From assembly GCA_024234395.1 (NCBI GenBank), contig JACKOH010000002.1:682001-746000 (forward strand): a stretch of 64,000 nt of DNA, in the 5' to 3' direction. Shown piece after piece: positions 34,256 through 43,188 of this stretch. The position numbers and the translations under genes are program-made. Each line of letters begins with the position of its first letter. Positions within the stretch are counted from its first letter, which is position 1. The notes under the pieces are model-generated. The model saw only the letters and a list, made by a program, of their open reading frames with translations, had not been told where the DNA came from and made no database searches. The DNA is from Pseudomonadales bacterium (GTDB lineage Bacteria; Pseudomonadota; Gammaproteobacteria; Pseudomonadales; Pseudohongiellaceae).

Positions 34256-35632
34256 TTAAAAGAAGCTAAAACCTACCTGGAATAAACGTTCCACTTCAGG
34301 AATCTGCTTGCGATCGACCAGGAACAGAATGACGTGATCGTCCGACTCGACGACGATATCATCATGAGCTATCAGGACTTCTTCGTCTCTCACGATAGCG
34401 CCGATGGTGGCACCGGCCGGAAGTTCGATCTCTTCGATGGCACGGCCTACGACCTTGGACGAATGGGGGTCGCCGTGCGCGATGGCTTCCATGGCTTCGG
34501 CGGCACCCCGGCGCAGTGAATGCACATTGACCACGTCTCCGCGCCGCACATGGGCGAGCAGGCTGCCTATGGTTGCCTGTTGGGGCGAGATGGCGATATC
34601 GATTTCACCGCCCTGAACCAGGTCGACGTAAGCAGGATTGTTGATCAGACACATGACCTTCCTGGCTCCCAGTCGCTTGGCGAGCAGTGAGGACATGATA
34701 TTGGCTTCATCGTCGTTGGTCAGTGCCAGGAATACATCGGTGTCCTCGATATTCTCCTCGACCAGAAGTTCGCCCTGAGAGCATTCGCCATTCAGAACAA
34801 TGGCCTTGCTCAGTGTTTCCGACAGGAAGACGCAGCGCTCCTTGTTGCGTTCGATGATTTTGACCTGGTAGCGCTTTTCGATTTCCTCGGCCAGGCGCAG
34901 GCCGATATTGCCGCCACCGGCGATCATCACTCTCCGGTAGGGTTTGTCCATGCGGCGCAATTCACTGATTACAGCGCGGATATCGTTCTTGGCGGCGATC
35001 AGGAACACCTCGTCATCGGCTTCGATCACGGTCGACCCTTCCGGGATAATTGGCCGGTCACGCCGGAAAATTGCCGCCACGCGGGTATCGACAGAGGGCA
35101 TATGTTGCCTGAGCAGGCGGATTTCCTGGCCGACCAGGGGGCCGCCGTAGTGCGCCTTGACTGCCACCAGCTGTACTTTGCCATCGGCGAAATCGAGTAC
35201 CTGCAGCGACCCTGGCAGGTCGATAAGGCGACTGATGTAATCCGAAACAATGTGTTCGGGACTGATTACCACATCCACCGCGATCCCGTCCTGACCACTC
35301 AACAGCTTGTCGCTGACCAGATAGGCGGTGGAACGCAGCCGGCAGATTTTCTTGGGGGTGTGAAACAGGGAATAGGCCACCCGGCAGGCGACCATGTTGA
35401 TTTCGTCGCTTTCCGTAACCGCGATGATCATATCGGCGTCCTCGCCGCCGGCGCGTTCCAATACATCAGGGTGGGAGGCCATACCGGCAATGGTGCCGAT
35501 GTCGATGGTATCCTTCAGTTCTCTCAGCCGATTGACATCAGAATCCACCACGGTGATGTCGTTGCGTTCATTGGCGAGCGTTTCCGCCAGCGTGGACCCG
35601 ACCTGATTAGCGCCGAGAATGATAATTTTCAT
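34256..35632 (-). CDS. trkA: Trk potassium transport regulator TrkA
   Basis: TrkA is the peripheral NAD(H)/ATP-binding RCK protein that gates TrkH. The 458-residue product has two tandem RCK domains: the first starts MKIIILGANQVGSTLAETL, the second near residue 232 with VMIAGGGNIGLRLAEEIE. Both keep the glycine-rich NAD motif. Length equals E. coli (458). Its start overlaps the end of rsmB by 26 bp, placing it in a def-fmt-rsmB-trkA-trkH series. Confidence 0.97.
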   Translation of the reverse strand: MKIIILGANQVGSTLAETLANERNDITVVDSDVNRLRELKDTIDIGTIAGMASHPDVLERAGGEDADMIIAVTESDEINMVACRVAYSLFHTPKKICRLRSTAYLVSDKLLSGQDGIAVDVVISPEHIVSDYISRLIDLPGSLQVLDFADGKVQLVAVKAHYGGPLVGQEIRLLRQHMPSVDTRVAAIFRRDRPIIPEGSTVIEADDEVFLIAAKNDIRAVISELRRMDKPYRRVMIAGGGNIGLRLAEEIEKRYQVKIIERNKERCVFLSETLSKAIVLNGECSQGELLVEENIEDTDVFLALTNDDEANIMSSLLAKRLGARKVMCLINNPAYVDLVQGGEIDIAISPQQATIGSLLAHVRRGDVVNVHSLRRGAAEAMEAIAHGDPHSSKVVGRAIEEIELPAGATIGAIVRDEEVLIAHDDIVVESDDHVILFLVDRKQIPEVERLFQVGFSFF

Positions 35633-36950
35633 GAAACCGTCCTGCTGCCCCGCTTTTTCTGATCACTGCGTAATAAAAACCGTCGCTGCCTTCGGGATCC
35701 GGAAACAACTGTCTGCCAAACTCGCATTCTAACCCCCAATCGGCTTCGATTGCTTGATGTTTAGCGTCCGCAGTCCGCTCCAGAAAGCGCGCAATGGTGG
35801 CCTGGTTTTCCTGCTTCAGCAGTGAGCAGGTGGTATATAAAAGCAGACCGCCGGGTTCCAGGCATGCCCACAAACGCTGGAGCAGTTCCTGTTGCCGAAC
35901 AGCCAGGTGCTCCACTTCGGCGGGGGTGCGCAACAGCTTGATGTCCGGGTGACGGCGAATGACCCCGGTGGCTGAACAGGGCGCATCGAGAAGAATCCGT
36001 TGAAAGGGCTGGCCGTCCCACCAGCTGTCGGTGTCAGCGGCATCGGCCACTTTCAGCTCCGCATGCAGCTCCAGACGGCGCAGGTTTTCCTCGATGCTGC
36101 GCGCCCGTCGGGCATCGATATCCACCGCAGTCAGGGATGTAAGTGAAGGCTCACTCTCGAGGCAATGCGCGGTTTTCCCACCAGGGGCCGCACAGGCATC
36201 CAATACTCGTTGCGCGGGGGCCAGCTCCAGTAAACCGGGAACCAGCTGGGAAGCCTCATCCTGAACGCTGCACAGGCCGGCCCGGAATCCGGGCAGGCGA
36301 TCGACCGGACCGGGTGCTTCCAGGTACAGGCAGGAAGCCGCGAACCGCCCCCGGTGAGCGGCGATTCCGGCAGTTGAGAGGGCGGCAAGATAATCTTCGA
36401 CCGAGGTCTTCAGGCGATTGACCCGCAGTGTCATCGGGGCCCGCAGATTGCCGGCAGCAAGGATGTCCTGCCAGTGATCTGGCCAGTCACTGCGGATCCG
36501 GTCAATCAGCCACTGGGGATGAAGCAGTCGAACCGGTTCGGGACCGGTTTCCAGCAACTGCTGCCATCGGGGTTCAGCCGCTGACAGTTTCCGCAGCACT
36601 CCGTTCAGCAGCCCCCTGGCCCAGGGCTTTTTTAACAGGCTTGCAGCCTGCACGGTTTCATTGACCGCCGCATGGTCCGGAATGCGCATGCAGAATATCT
36701 GGTAGGCCCCGGTCAGCAGCAGGCCATCGATGTCCCGGTCCTTGGCCCGCAACGGCTTGCTCAGCTGTTCATCGATCAGTTGCCGTAAAGCAAAATAATA
36801 CCGGCACACGCCGAAACACATTTCCTGGACCAGAGCCGCATCCGGTTGCTCACCGGTCTGCGGGAGTAGACTGGTCAGTGAGCCCTTACCAGCCAGCAAC
36901 TGCCCAAGAATTCTGGCAGAATCCGCTCTGGATCGGGCTCCACTCGACAT
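35607..36950 (-). CDS. rsmB: 16S rRNA (cytosine967-C5)-methyltransferase
   Basis: RsmB methylates C967 of 16S rRNA. The 447-residue product has an N-terminal NusB-like RNA-binding domain (SARILGQLLAGKGSLTSLLP, AALVQEMCFGVCRYY). The SAM domain has DACAAPGGKTAHCLE, DAPCSATGVIRRHPDIK (first catalytic Cys) and LLYTTCSLLKQEN (second Cys). Length is near E. coli (429). Its ATG immediately follows the fmt stop codon (TGAATG), and its 3' end overlaps trkA by 26 bp. Confidence 0.96.
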   Translation of the reverse strand: MSSGARSRADSARILGQLLAGKGSLTSLLPQTGEQPDAALVQEMCFGVCRYYFALRQLIDEQLSKPLRAKDRDIDGLLLTGAYQIFCMRIPDHAAVNETVQAASLLKKPWARGLLNGVLRKLSAAEPRWQQLLETGPEPVRLLHPQWLIDRIRSDWPDHWQDILAAGNLRAPMTLRVNRLKTSVEDYLAALSTAGIAAHRGRFAASCLYLEAPGPVDRLPGFRAGLCSVQDEASQLVPGLLELAPAQRVLDACAAPGGKTAHCLESEPSLTSLTAVDIDARRARSIEENLRRLELHAELKVADAADTDSWWDGQPFQRILLDAPCSATGVIRRHPDIKLLRTPAEVEHLAVRQQELLQRLWACLEPGGLLLYTTCSLLKQENQATIARFLERTADAKHQAIEADWGLECEFGRQLFPDPEGSDGFYYAVIRKSGAAGRFHENYHSRR

Positions 36951-37913
36951 TCAGTCGGCGGTCCCGGGGCTGTCCAGCCGCAGTCCAGGCTGGAGCAGAT
37001 CCTGGCGGGCATTCAACAGGTCGGCAATGGAAACCGGGTTTTTCCCGGGTAACTGAATACGCCTTACCTGCAGGCAGCCCTCACCGCAGCGAACCCGCAT
37101 ACCGGTCCGGTCGAAACTCAGAATCTCGCCGGGGTGCGCATTGTCCTGGCAGGGTTCGGGGCTGGCCTCGAGGATCCGCAGTCGGGTCGAGTCAGCCAGG
37201 CAATAAGCCGGCAGTCGACCGATGCCGGCACGTATCTGACGATCAATCTGTAGTGCCGGAAGCCGCCAGTCGATGAGGGCTTCCTCTTTCTCCAGTTTCC
37301 TGGCGTAGGTACTGTCGCGATCGTCCTGCGATTCACCGCGGCTCTGCAGCTCGTCGAGATGATCGAGCGCATAGGGCAATGCTTCAGTTCCGGCCCGTAC
37401 CAGCTTCTGTTCCAGGGTAACCCGGGTGTCGTCGGCCTCGATAGGGACAGTTTTACGTAACAGCATGGCCCCGGTATCCAGTCCGGCATCCATCTGCATG
37501 ATGGTTACCCCGGTCTCCGGGTCGCCGGCCAGCAGGGCACGTTCCACTGGCGCAGCTCCGCGCCAGCGCGGCAACAGGGAGGCATGTACATTAATACAGC
37601 CGAGCCGGGGTATCTGCAGTACGGCCTCAGGCAGTAGCAGTCCGTAAGCCACGACCACCAGCAGATCCGGCTGGAAATCTCGGAGTTCCTGCTGGGCTTC
37701 GGCAGTTTTAAGGGTAACCGGTTGGCGGACCGGCATTCCATGCTGCAGGGCCAGAGTCTTTACCGGCCCGGGGACCAGTTTCTTGCCCCGTCCGGCGCGA
37801 CGATCCGGCTGGGTGTATACCGCGAGGATGCGATGGGGACCGTCAAGCAGGGATTCCAGATGCCGGGCAGCAAACTCGGGAGTGCCGGCAAAGACAAGGT
37901 TAAGTGGCCCCAT
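36951..37913 (-). CDS. fmt: methionyl-tRNA formyltransferase
   Basis: Fmt formylates initiator Met-tRNA using 10-formyl-THF. The 320-residue product has NLVFAGTPEFAARHLESLL at the N-terminus and the catalytic region CINVHASLLPRWRGAAPVER with ETGVTIMQMDAGLDTGAML. A C-terminal OB-like tRNA-binding domain completes it. Length matches E. coli (315). It is 3 bp downstream of def, giving the standard def-fmt-rsmB order in which one protein puts the formyl group on and the other removes it. Confidence 0.97.
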   Translation of the reverse strand: MGPLNLVFAGTPEFAARHLESLLDGPHRILAVYTQPDRRAGRGKKLVPGPVKTLALQHGMPVRQPVTLKTAEAQQELRDFQPDLLVVVAYGLLLPEAVLQIPRLGCINVHASLLPRWRGAAPVERALLAGDPETGVTIMQMDAGLDTGAMLLRKTVPIEADDTRVTLEQKLVRAGTEALPYALDHLDELQSRGESQDDRDSTYARKLEKEEALIDWRLPALQIDRQIRAGIGRLPAYCLADSTRLRILEASPEPCQDNAHPGEILSFDRTGMRVRCGEGCLQVRRIQLPGKNPVSIADLLNARQDLLQPGLRLDSPGTAD

Positions 37914-37916
37914 GAA

Positions 37917-38423
37917 TCAGGCAGTCTTCTTGTGTTCTTTTTCCAGCTTCTGCCGGATTCGATTACGTTTCAGCGTACTGAGGTAATCCACAAACAGCTT
38001 GCCATTGAGATGATCGATTTCATGCTGGATACAGGTGGAGAGCAACCCTGTGGCCTCCAGCTCGAATTGCTCGCCATTGATATTCTGAGCCGTGACGCGG
38101 ATCGCTTTCGGTCGGCACACAGTCTCGTAATATCCCGGAACCGACAGGCAACCTTCGTCGTATTCGGTCTCCTCGTCGTCGATTACTTCAAATTCTGGAT
38201 TAATAAAGACTTGAGGACTATCTTTATTTTCCGATAAATCTATTACGAGCAGGCGTTTGTGCACATTCACCTGGGTGGCGGCCAGGCCGATACCCTGTGC
38301 CTCGTACATGGTTTCGAACAGGTCTCCGATCAGGGCTTGCAGATCGTCATCGAACTCGGTGACCGGTGAGGCCACGGTCCGAAGCCGCGGATCGGGAAAC
38401 TCGAGTATTTCTAAAACAGCCAT
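37917..38423 (-). CDS. def: peptide deformylase
   Basis: Deformylase removes the N-formyl group from new proteins. The 168-residue metalloenzyme has all three family motifs: GIGLAAT at 44-50, EGCLSVP at 90-96 (metal-binding Cys) and QHEIDH at 133-138 (two metal-binding His and the catalytic Glu). Length matches E. coli (169). It is the first gene of the minus-strand series and is divergent from the LysM gene across 122 bp. Confidence 0.98.
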   Translation of the reverse strand: MAVLEILEFPDPRLRTVASPVTEFDDDLQALIGDLFETMYEAQGIGLAATQVNVHKRLLVIDLSENKDSPQVFINPEFEVIDDEETEYDEGCLSVPGYYETVCRPKAIRVTAQNINGEQFELEATGLLSTCIQHEIDHLNGKLFVDYLSTLKRNRIRQKLEKEHKKTA

Positions 38424-38545
38424 AGGAATGATCGATTCATCGCCAGCCGGGCTGGCCTTAATAAGTTGGTTCTGTGAACTGGGACCGGTTCTGATTATAC
38501 CTTATTGCTAAGATAATCAGCCCGGCAGCCCGTGGAAATCAAGCT

Positions 38546-39640
38546 ATGAAGATTGTTTTGAGCAAATTCTTACCCGTCGTGGTTCTCTGCTGCCTGCTGT
38601 TTCCGGTTGCATCGGTAAACGGGCAGGTCAGTTCGGTATTCGTGCGTAATTATCCACAAAGCTATACCGTGAAGGAAGGCGACACGATAAGGCAAATTGC
38701 CGGCAAGTTCCTCGCAGATCCATCATCCTGGGATGATTTCTGGCAGCCCACGCCGTTTCTTCAGGATGACCGGGATATCCGGGCCGGAGATGTGGTCAGA
38801 GTGGAATTCATCAACGGCCGGGCCCGCCTGGTAGCCCAGCGGGGCGATCTGCAGGTGCAGCGCCTTGAGCCGCAGATGCGGGTAATCGGTGTGACCAGCG
38901 AAATTCCCGCCATTGCACTGGAAGATATCCAGAGCAGTTTTACCAGTAACAGAATTGTCGACCAGGCCACTTACGAGCAGTCGCCGCACATCGTCTCGCC
39001 CCAGGGCAACCGCCTGGTAATCGGAACCGGTGACGAGATCTACGCACGGGGTACCTGGCCGGCACAGGTTTCCAGTTTCGAAATTTACCGGCAGGTCAAC
39101 AGCTTCGTTGATCCGCAGAACCAGAACAGAAATTCTCTGGAGCTGCTCACCGTTGGCACTGCCACGGTGGTGGGTGAGGAAGCCGGTGATATCAAGCGGC
39201 TGCGGATCATCCGCAGTAAGGAAGCCATCCGGGTAGGCGATCGGCTGCTGATCGGTGAAGAACAGCGCTTCAACTCGGTGATTTATCCAAGAGCCCCGGC
39301 CCGTCAGGTTTCGGGTCGTATTCTGGCCATGACCAATACCGAGCGCATGGCTTCCCAGCTGGACACCGTGTTGCTGGATGTCGGTGACCGGGATGGGCTT
39401 AACACCGGTGACGTGCTTACTGTGAAACAGATCGGTGATCAGATCGTGGACGATACCGATCGGGAGAAGAAACCGTTCCTGCAACGAATGTTCGCGGTTG
39501 CTTCCAATGAGACGGTTGAAATGCCGGGCCAGGAAGTGGGAACGGTACTGGTTTACCGGGTATTCGATCATCTCAGTTATGGCCTGATTCTTACTAGCAG
39601 CGAACCGGCCCGCCAGGGCGACCAGGTAGTCAATCCCTGA
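38546..39640 (+). CDS. LysM-domain cell-envelope protein
   Basis: Secreted protein of 364 residues with a signal peptide (about 1-26, KFLPVVVLCCLLFPVASVNG). One LysM peptidoglycan-binding domain follows at about 36-85 (SYTVKEGDTIRQIAGKFL, RAGDVVRV). The remaining 280 residues are beta-rich with no enzyme motif that I recognise. Homologues commonly sit between def and dprA in gammaproteobacteria; their role is not established, and a wall-binding or envelope-maintenance function is inferred from the domain only. A GGAA lies 8 bases before the ATG. Confidence 0.85.
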   Translation: MKIVLSKFLPVVVLCCLLFPVASVNGQVSSVFVRNYPQSYTVKEGDTIRQIAGKFLADPSSWDDFWQPTPFLQDDRDIRAGDVVRVEFINGRARLVAQRGDLQVQRLEPQMRVIGVTSEIPAIALEDIQSSFTSNRIVDQATYEQSPHIVSPQGNRLVIGTGDEIYARGTWPAQVSSFEIYRQVNSFVDPQNQNRNSLELLTVGTATVVGEEAGDIKRLRIIRSKEAIRVGDRLLIGEEQRFNSVIYPRAPARQVSGRILAMTNTERMASQLDTVLLDVGDRDGLNTGDVLTVKQIGDQIVDDTDREKKPFLQRMFAVASNETVEMPGQEVGTVLVYRVFDHLSYGLILTSSEPARQGDQVVNP

Positions 39641-39653
39641 AGTCTCCACCTTG

Positions 39654-39674
39654 AGGCCCGCATTTCGCGGGTCT
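39654..39674 (+). terminator. possible weak terminator after the LysM gene
   Basis: A GC-rich inverted repeat, AGGCCCGC with GCGGGTCT around a short ATTT/TC loop, lies 14 bp after the stop codon. It has no clean T-run, so termination may be partial and dprA could be read through. Confidence 0.3.
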
Positions 39675-39701
39675 CTGTCAATTCTGCAGTAATGATCATG
39701 G

Positions 39702-40922
39702 ATGATCAGTATGCTGAGCTCCCGACAACTGCAGTATCTGCAGTTGTTTCATCTGCAAGGCTGTCCGCACAGTGCTTACTCGCGCCTGATCCGCTTAAGC
39801 GGCTCCATCCAGGCATTGCATCAGGCAGTGACAGAGGATGCTGAAACGCTGAACCTCGATGCCGTCCTGCGCCAGGTAATTCTGGACAGTCTGGAACCTG
39901 CGGACCGGCTGAGAAAACCCGCCCGGGACGCAGCCGCCTGGCTGGACGCCAGTCCCGGGCACAGCCTCGTGTGCTACGAGGATTACACTTACCCGCCACT
40001 GTTGAAACAGATCGAGTGCCCACCGCCCCTGTTATTCGTCACCGGCGACCTGACACTGCTGGCCAGGCCGCAGCTGGCCATGGTCGGTAGCCGCAAGGCC
40101 AGCGAAAATGGCGGTCGGGTGGCCCGCTGGCTGGCCGGCGAACTGGTCAGTGCAGGGTTCTGCATTACCAGTGGGCTGGCTGCCGGCATCGACAGTCAGG
40201 CCCATCGCGGTGCGCTCTCGGCAGCGGGAAAAACCCTGGCGGTTATCGGTACCGGGATCGACCGGATCTATCCGCCGGGCAACCGGGCTCTGGCAGCGGA
40301 AATAGAGCAACAGGGCGCCCTGGTTTCCGAGTTTCCTCTGGGAACCCCTCCATTGGCAGGGAATTTTCCCCAGCGCAATCGGTTGATCGCCGGACTCAGC
40401 CTCGGTGTGATTGTGGTTGAAGCAACTCCCCGCAGCGGCTCGTTAATCACGGCACGGCTGGCCCTGGAAGCCAATCGGGAAGTTTTTGCCGTGCCGGGCT
40501 CGTTGTTCAATGGTAATTCCAGGGGTTGCCATGAGCTGATCAGGAATGGCGCCAAGCTGGTGGACAGCGTGGAAGCGATTATGGAGGAACTGATTGTGCC
40601 GGAATTTCCTGCCGGTCCGGCAGTTGGCGGTCAGCAGGACAAGGATGCTGATGCCGGCAACTCCGGGCTGCCCACGGCAGAAGTCAGTCGCGACAGTCAG
40701 AGGTTTGACTCGGTATTGCACGGCGACGAGGTGCGGCTCCTCGAGCTTCTGGAAGTGGATCCCTGTACTCTGGATTCACTCACCGAGCGCTCCGGGCTGC
40801 CCATCGGAAAAGTCACCGGTGTGTTAACTTCGCTGGAATTGCGGGGCCTGTTAAAACAGGCTGGAGGACGTTTCCGGCGAGTGGTCGCAGGCCACAACAA
40901 CAGAAAATTCGATCCAGATTAA
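39702..40922 (+). CDS. dprA: DNA-processing protein DprA
   Basis: DprA protects incoming single-stranded DNA during transformation and loads RecA. The 406-residue product has an N-terminal SAM-like region and the Rossmann-type core from about 128 to 290: MVGSRKASENGG, ITSGLAAGIDSQAHRGAL, VIGTGIDRIYPPGN, NFPQRNRLIAGLS and RSGSLITARLALE. A winged-helix C-terminal domain (DSLTERSGLPIGKVTGVLTSLELRGLL) ends it. Length is close to E. coli Smf (374). The start could be this ATG or one three codons later. Confidence 0.95.
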   Translation: MISMLSSRQLQYLQLFHLQGCPHSAYSRLIRLSGSIQALHQAVTEDAETLNLDAVLRQVILDSLEPADRLRKPARDAAAWLDASPGHSLVCYEDYTYPPLLKQIECPPPLLFVTGDLTLLARPQLAMVGSRKASENGGRVARWLAGELVSAGFCITSGLAAGIDSQAHRGALSAAGKTLAVIGTGIDRIYPPGNRALAAEIEQQGALVSEFPLGTPPLAGNFPQRNRLIAGLSLGVIVVEATPRSGSLITARLALEANREVFAVPGSLFNGNSRGCHELIRNGAKLVDSVEAIMEELIVPEFPAGPAVGGQQDKDADAGNSGLPTAEVSRDSQRFDSVLHGDEVRLLELLEVDPCTLDSLTERSGLPIGKVTGVLTSLELRGLLKQAGGRFRRVVAGHNNRKFDPD

Positions 40923-41097
40923 AATTATCACCCCAAATTGTGGATAGACTCTGCTACATTGTCCCCGGGCAGAGAAGTGCTTAAGTGAGAGAACGGGTCG
41001 ACCGGAACAACCGTGCACAAAGTGGTTAAGTTGTCCTCATGTGTTGCGGTCATGTGTTGTGGTCAGGTAAGGAAAGGCTATAGGGAAGGACTGGACA

Positions 41098-42009
41098 GTG
41101 AATACCGAAGACATCTTGAAGGTAAAGGAATTTCTGCTGGACCTGCAGAATACCATCTGCAGCAAACTGGAACAGACCGATGGCAGTACCACGTTCCAGA
41201 CCGACCGATGGGACCGTGAAGCCGGGGGAACCGGCATTACCCGTGTCATCAGCGGGGGGCAGGTTCTGGAAAAAGGTGGCGTCAATTTCTCTCACGTATT
41301 CGGCAAGTCGCTACCCGCCTCGGCGTCGGCAACCCGACCGGAACTGGCGGGCCGTGCCTTTCAGGCCATGGGTGTTTCCCTCGTCATTCATCCGCTCAAT
41401 CCCTTTGTCCCTACTTCCCATGCCAATTTCCGTCTGTTTGTCGCGGAAATGGAAGGTGAGGAACCCGTGTGGTGGTTTGGTGGTGGCTACGACCTGACCC
41501 CGTATTACGGGTACGACGAAGACTGCATTCATTGGCATTCGGTAGCAAAGCAGTCCTGCGATCCGTTCGGGGAAGAGATTTATCCGCGCTTCAAGAAAGA
41601 GTGTGACGAGTATTTTTACCTTAAGCACCGTGGTGAGCCAAGGGGTGTCGGCGGCCTGTTTTTCGATGACTTCAATGAGCTGGGTTTCGAACAGAGCTTC
41701 GCCTTGGTGAAGAATATCGCCTATACCTACACCGATGCCTATGTCCCGATAATCGAGCGACGCAAGGCGACTCCCTATGCTGAAGCGCACAAACACTTCC
41801 AGGAATACCGGCGCGGCCGCTATGCCGAATTCAACCTGATCTTTGATCGCGGTACGGTTTTCGGTCTGCAGTCAGGGGTTGGACGCACCGAGTCCATTCT
41901 GATGTCCCTGCCCCCCGTGGTACGTTGGGAGTATGACTGGCACCCCCAACCTGGCAGCGAAGAAGAGCGCCTGTACAAGGAATACCTGGTGCACCGGGAC
42001 TGGGTCTGA
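41098..42009 (+). CDS. hemF: oxygen-dependent coproporphyrinogen III oxidase
   Basis: HemF oxidatively decarboxylates coproporphyrinogen III to protoporphyrinogen IX in aerobic haem synthesis. The 303-residue product has DRWDREAGGTGITRVISGG, NPFVPTSHANFRLF, WWFGGGYDLTPYYGYDED, RGVGGLFFDDFNE and GRTESILMSLPP, all characteristic. Length agrees with E. coli (299). The start is a GTG with AAGGA about 9 bases upstream. It fits an oxygen-respiring cell whose haem-copper oxidase genes lie a few kilobases away. Confidence 0.97.
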   Translation: MNTEDILKVKEFLLDLQNTICSKLEQTDGSTTFQTDRWDREAGGTGITRVISGGQVLEKGGVNFSHVFGKSLPASASATRPELAGRAFQAMGVSLVIHPLNPFVPTSHANFRLFVAEMEGEEPVWWFGGGYDLTPYYGYDEDCIHWHSVAKQSCDPFGEEIYPRFKKECDEYFYLKHRGEPRGVGGLFFDDFNELGFEQSFALVKNIAYTYTDAYVPIIERRKATPYAEAHKHFQEYRRGRYAEFNLIFDRGTVFGLQSGVGRTESILMSLPPVVRWEYDWHPQPGSEEERLYKEYLVHRDWV

Positions 42010-42163
42010 ACCGTGTCGGCCATGTTCCTGTTTCAGCCAGTCGACTTGGCGGGACGCCTGTGGCTCGAGCCGATCGAGTCAGCCCACCAGAATGGTTAAC
42101 TGGCCTATAATAGTCAGACAGCAGTCAGCCAACAGGCCAGGAACCGGTTAATCAGGAGTCGTC

Positions 42164-42985
42164 GTGTTACGTTTTGCTGTTGTCGGCAATCCGGTAAGTC
42201 ACAGTAAATCCCCCCTTATTCACTCGCTGTTTGCCAGGCAGGTGGGAATCGAGTTGCAATATACCCGCGAACAGGTGAGCGGGGACCGCTTCGATGACTT
42301 CGTGCAGACTTTCTTCGCGACCGGTGGCAGCGGACTGAACATCACCGTGCCATTCAAGGAACAGGCATACCGTCTGACTGCGGTTCACAGTGAGAGGGCC
42401 GGTCAGGCCCGGGCAGTCAACACCCTGTATCAGGACCAGCAGCAACGCCTGTGTGGAGACAATACCGACGGTATCGGTCTGGTCCGCGACCTGACAGTCA
42501 ACCACCGCATCCCGATCGGAAACCGCCGGCTACTGATAATGGGCGCGGGCGGCGCAGTACGTGGTGCACTCGGCAGTCTGGCAGGACAGGCACCGGAATC
42601 CATCACCGTGATCAACCGAACCGTGGAGAAAGCACGGGTTCTTGCAGATGAGTTTTCCGCGCTGACCGCTATCCAGGCCCTGTCGTTCGAAGACCCGCTG
42701 GATGGGCCGTTTGATCTGGTCATTAATGGAACCTCGAGTGGGCTTCATGGTGATCTTCCACCTCTCTCACCGATCGCCATTGGTCCTGCTACCTGCTGCT
42801 ACGATATGATGTATGGAAATGAACCCACTGCGTTTCTGAAATGGACGGCACAGCAGGGAGCAGCGTCGAACCTCGACGGGCTTGGCATGCTGGTAGAGCA
42901 GGCCGCTGAATCCTTTCAACTCTGGCTGCAGGTCAGACCCGAGACGGGCAGTGTCATACAGCAGGTCAGAACCAGCCTGGGCTGA
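42164..42985 (+). CDS. aroE: shikimate dehydrogenase (NADP+)
   Basis: AroE reduces 3-dehydroshikimate to shikimate in aromatic amino-acid synthesis. The 273-residue product has the substrate motif NPVSHSKSPLIHSLF, the catalytic Lys in LNITVPFKEQAYRL, DNTDGIGLVRDL (catalytic Asp) and the nucleotide fold GAGGAVRGALGSL. Length equals E. coli (272). The GTG start has AGGAG 5 bases upstream. It follows hemF, a common gammaproteobacterial pairing. Confidence 0.97.
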   Translation: MLRFAVVGNPVSHSKSPLIHSLFARQVGIELQYTREQVSGDRFDDFVQTFFATGGSGLNITVPFKEQAYRLTAVHSERAGQARAVNTLYQDQQQRLCGDNTDGIGLVRDLTVNHRIPIGNRRLLIMGAGGAVRGALGSLAGQAPESITVINRTVEKARVLADEFSALTAIQALSFEDPLDGPFDLVINGTSSGLHGDLPPLSPIAIGPATCCYDMMYGNEPTAFLKWTAQQGAASNLDGLGMLVEQAAESFQLWLQVRPETGSVIQQVRTSLG

Positions 42986-43080
42986 CCGTTGAAGATCTGC
43001 GAGTAATCTCTAACAGCTATTTAATTGAACACACGTCCCAAAATTTACCAATCAAGTATCAGTCAGGTGTCAAACAACTC

Positions 43081-43188
43081 AACAGGCTGCTAAACCAATC
43101 AATACCAACCAACACTAATTAATACCGGCCAACATCCACTGAAATTCACCATAATCCACCAACATTCAATACAGCAAATACAGACTAA
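43081..43188 (+). other. C-rich, G-poor untranslated leader of prlC
   Basis: The 108 bases before the prlC ATG contain about 33 C and only 8 G, with repeated CCAA/CCAACA/ACCAA words and no purine-rich Shine-Dalgarno site. A leader of this composition is unstructured; it could be a Rho-utilisation region or an S1-dependent translation start. It begins with TCAACAGGCTGCTAA (from 43079), which also occurs at the edge of the repeat element near 59.2 kb. Confidence 0.5.

Noticed and set aside
38723..39649. 308-residue minus-strand open frame
   Set aside because: Antisense to the LysM protein, which has a signal peptide and domain on the plus strand.
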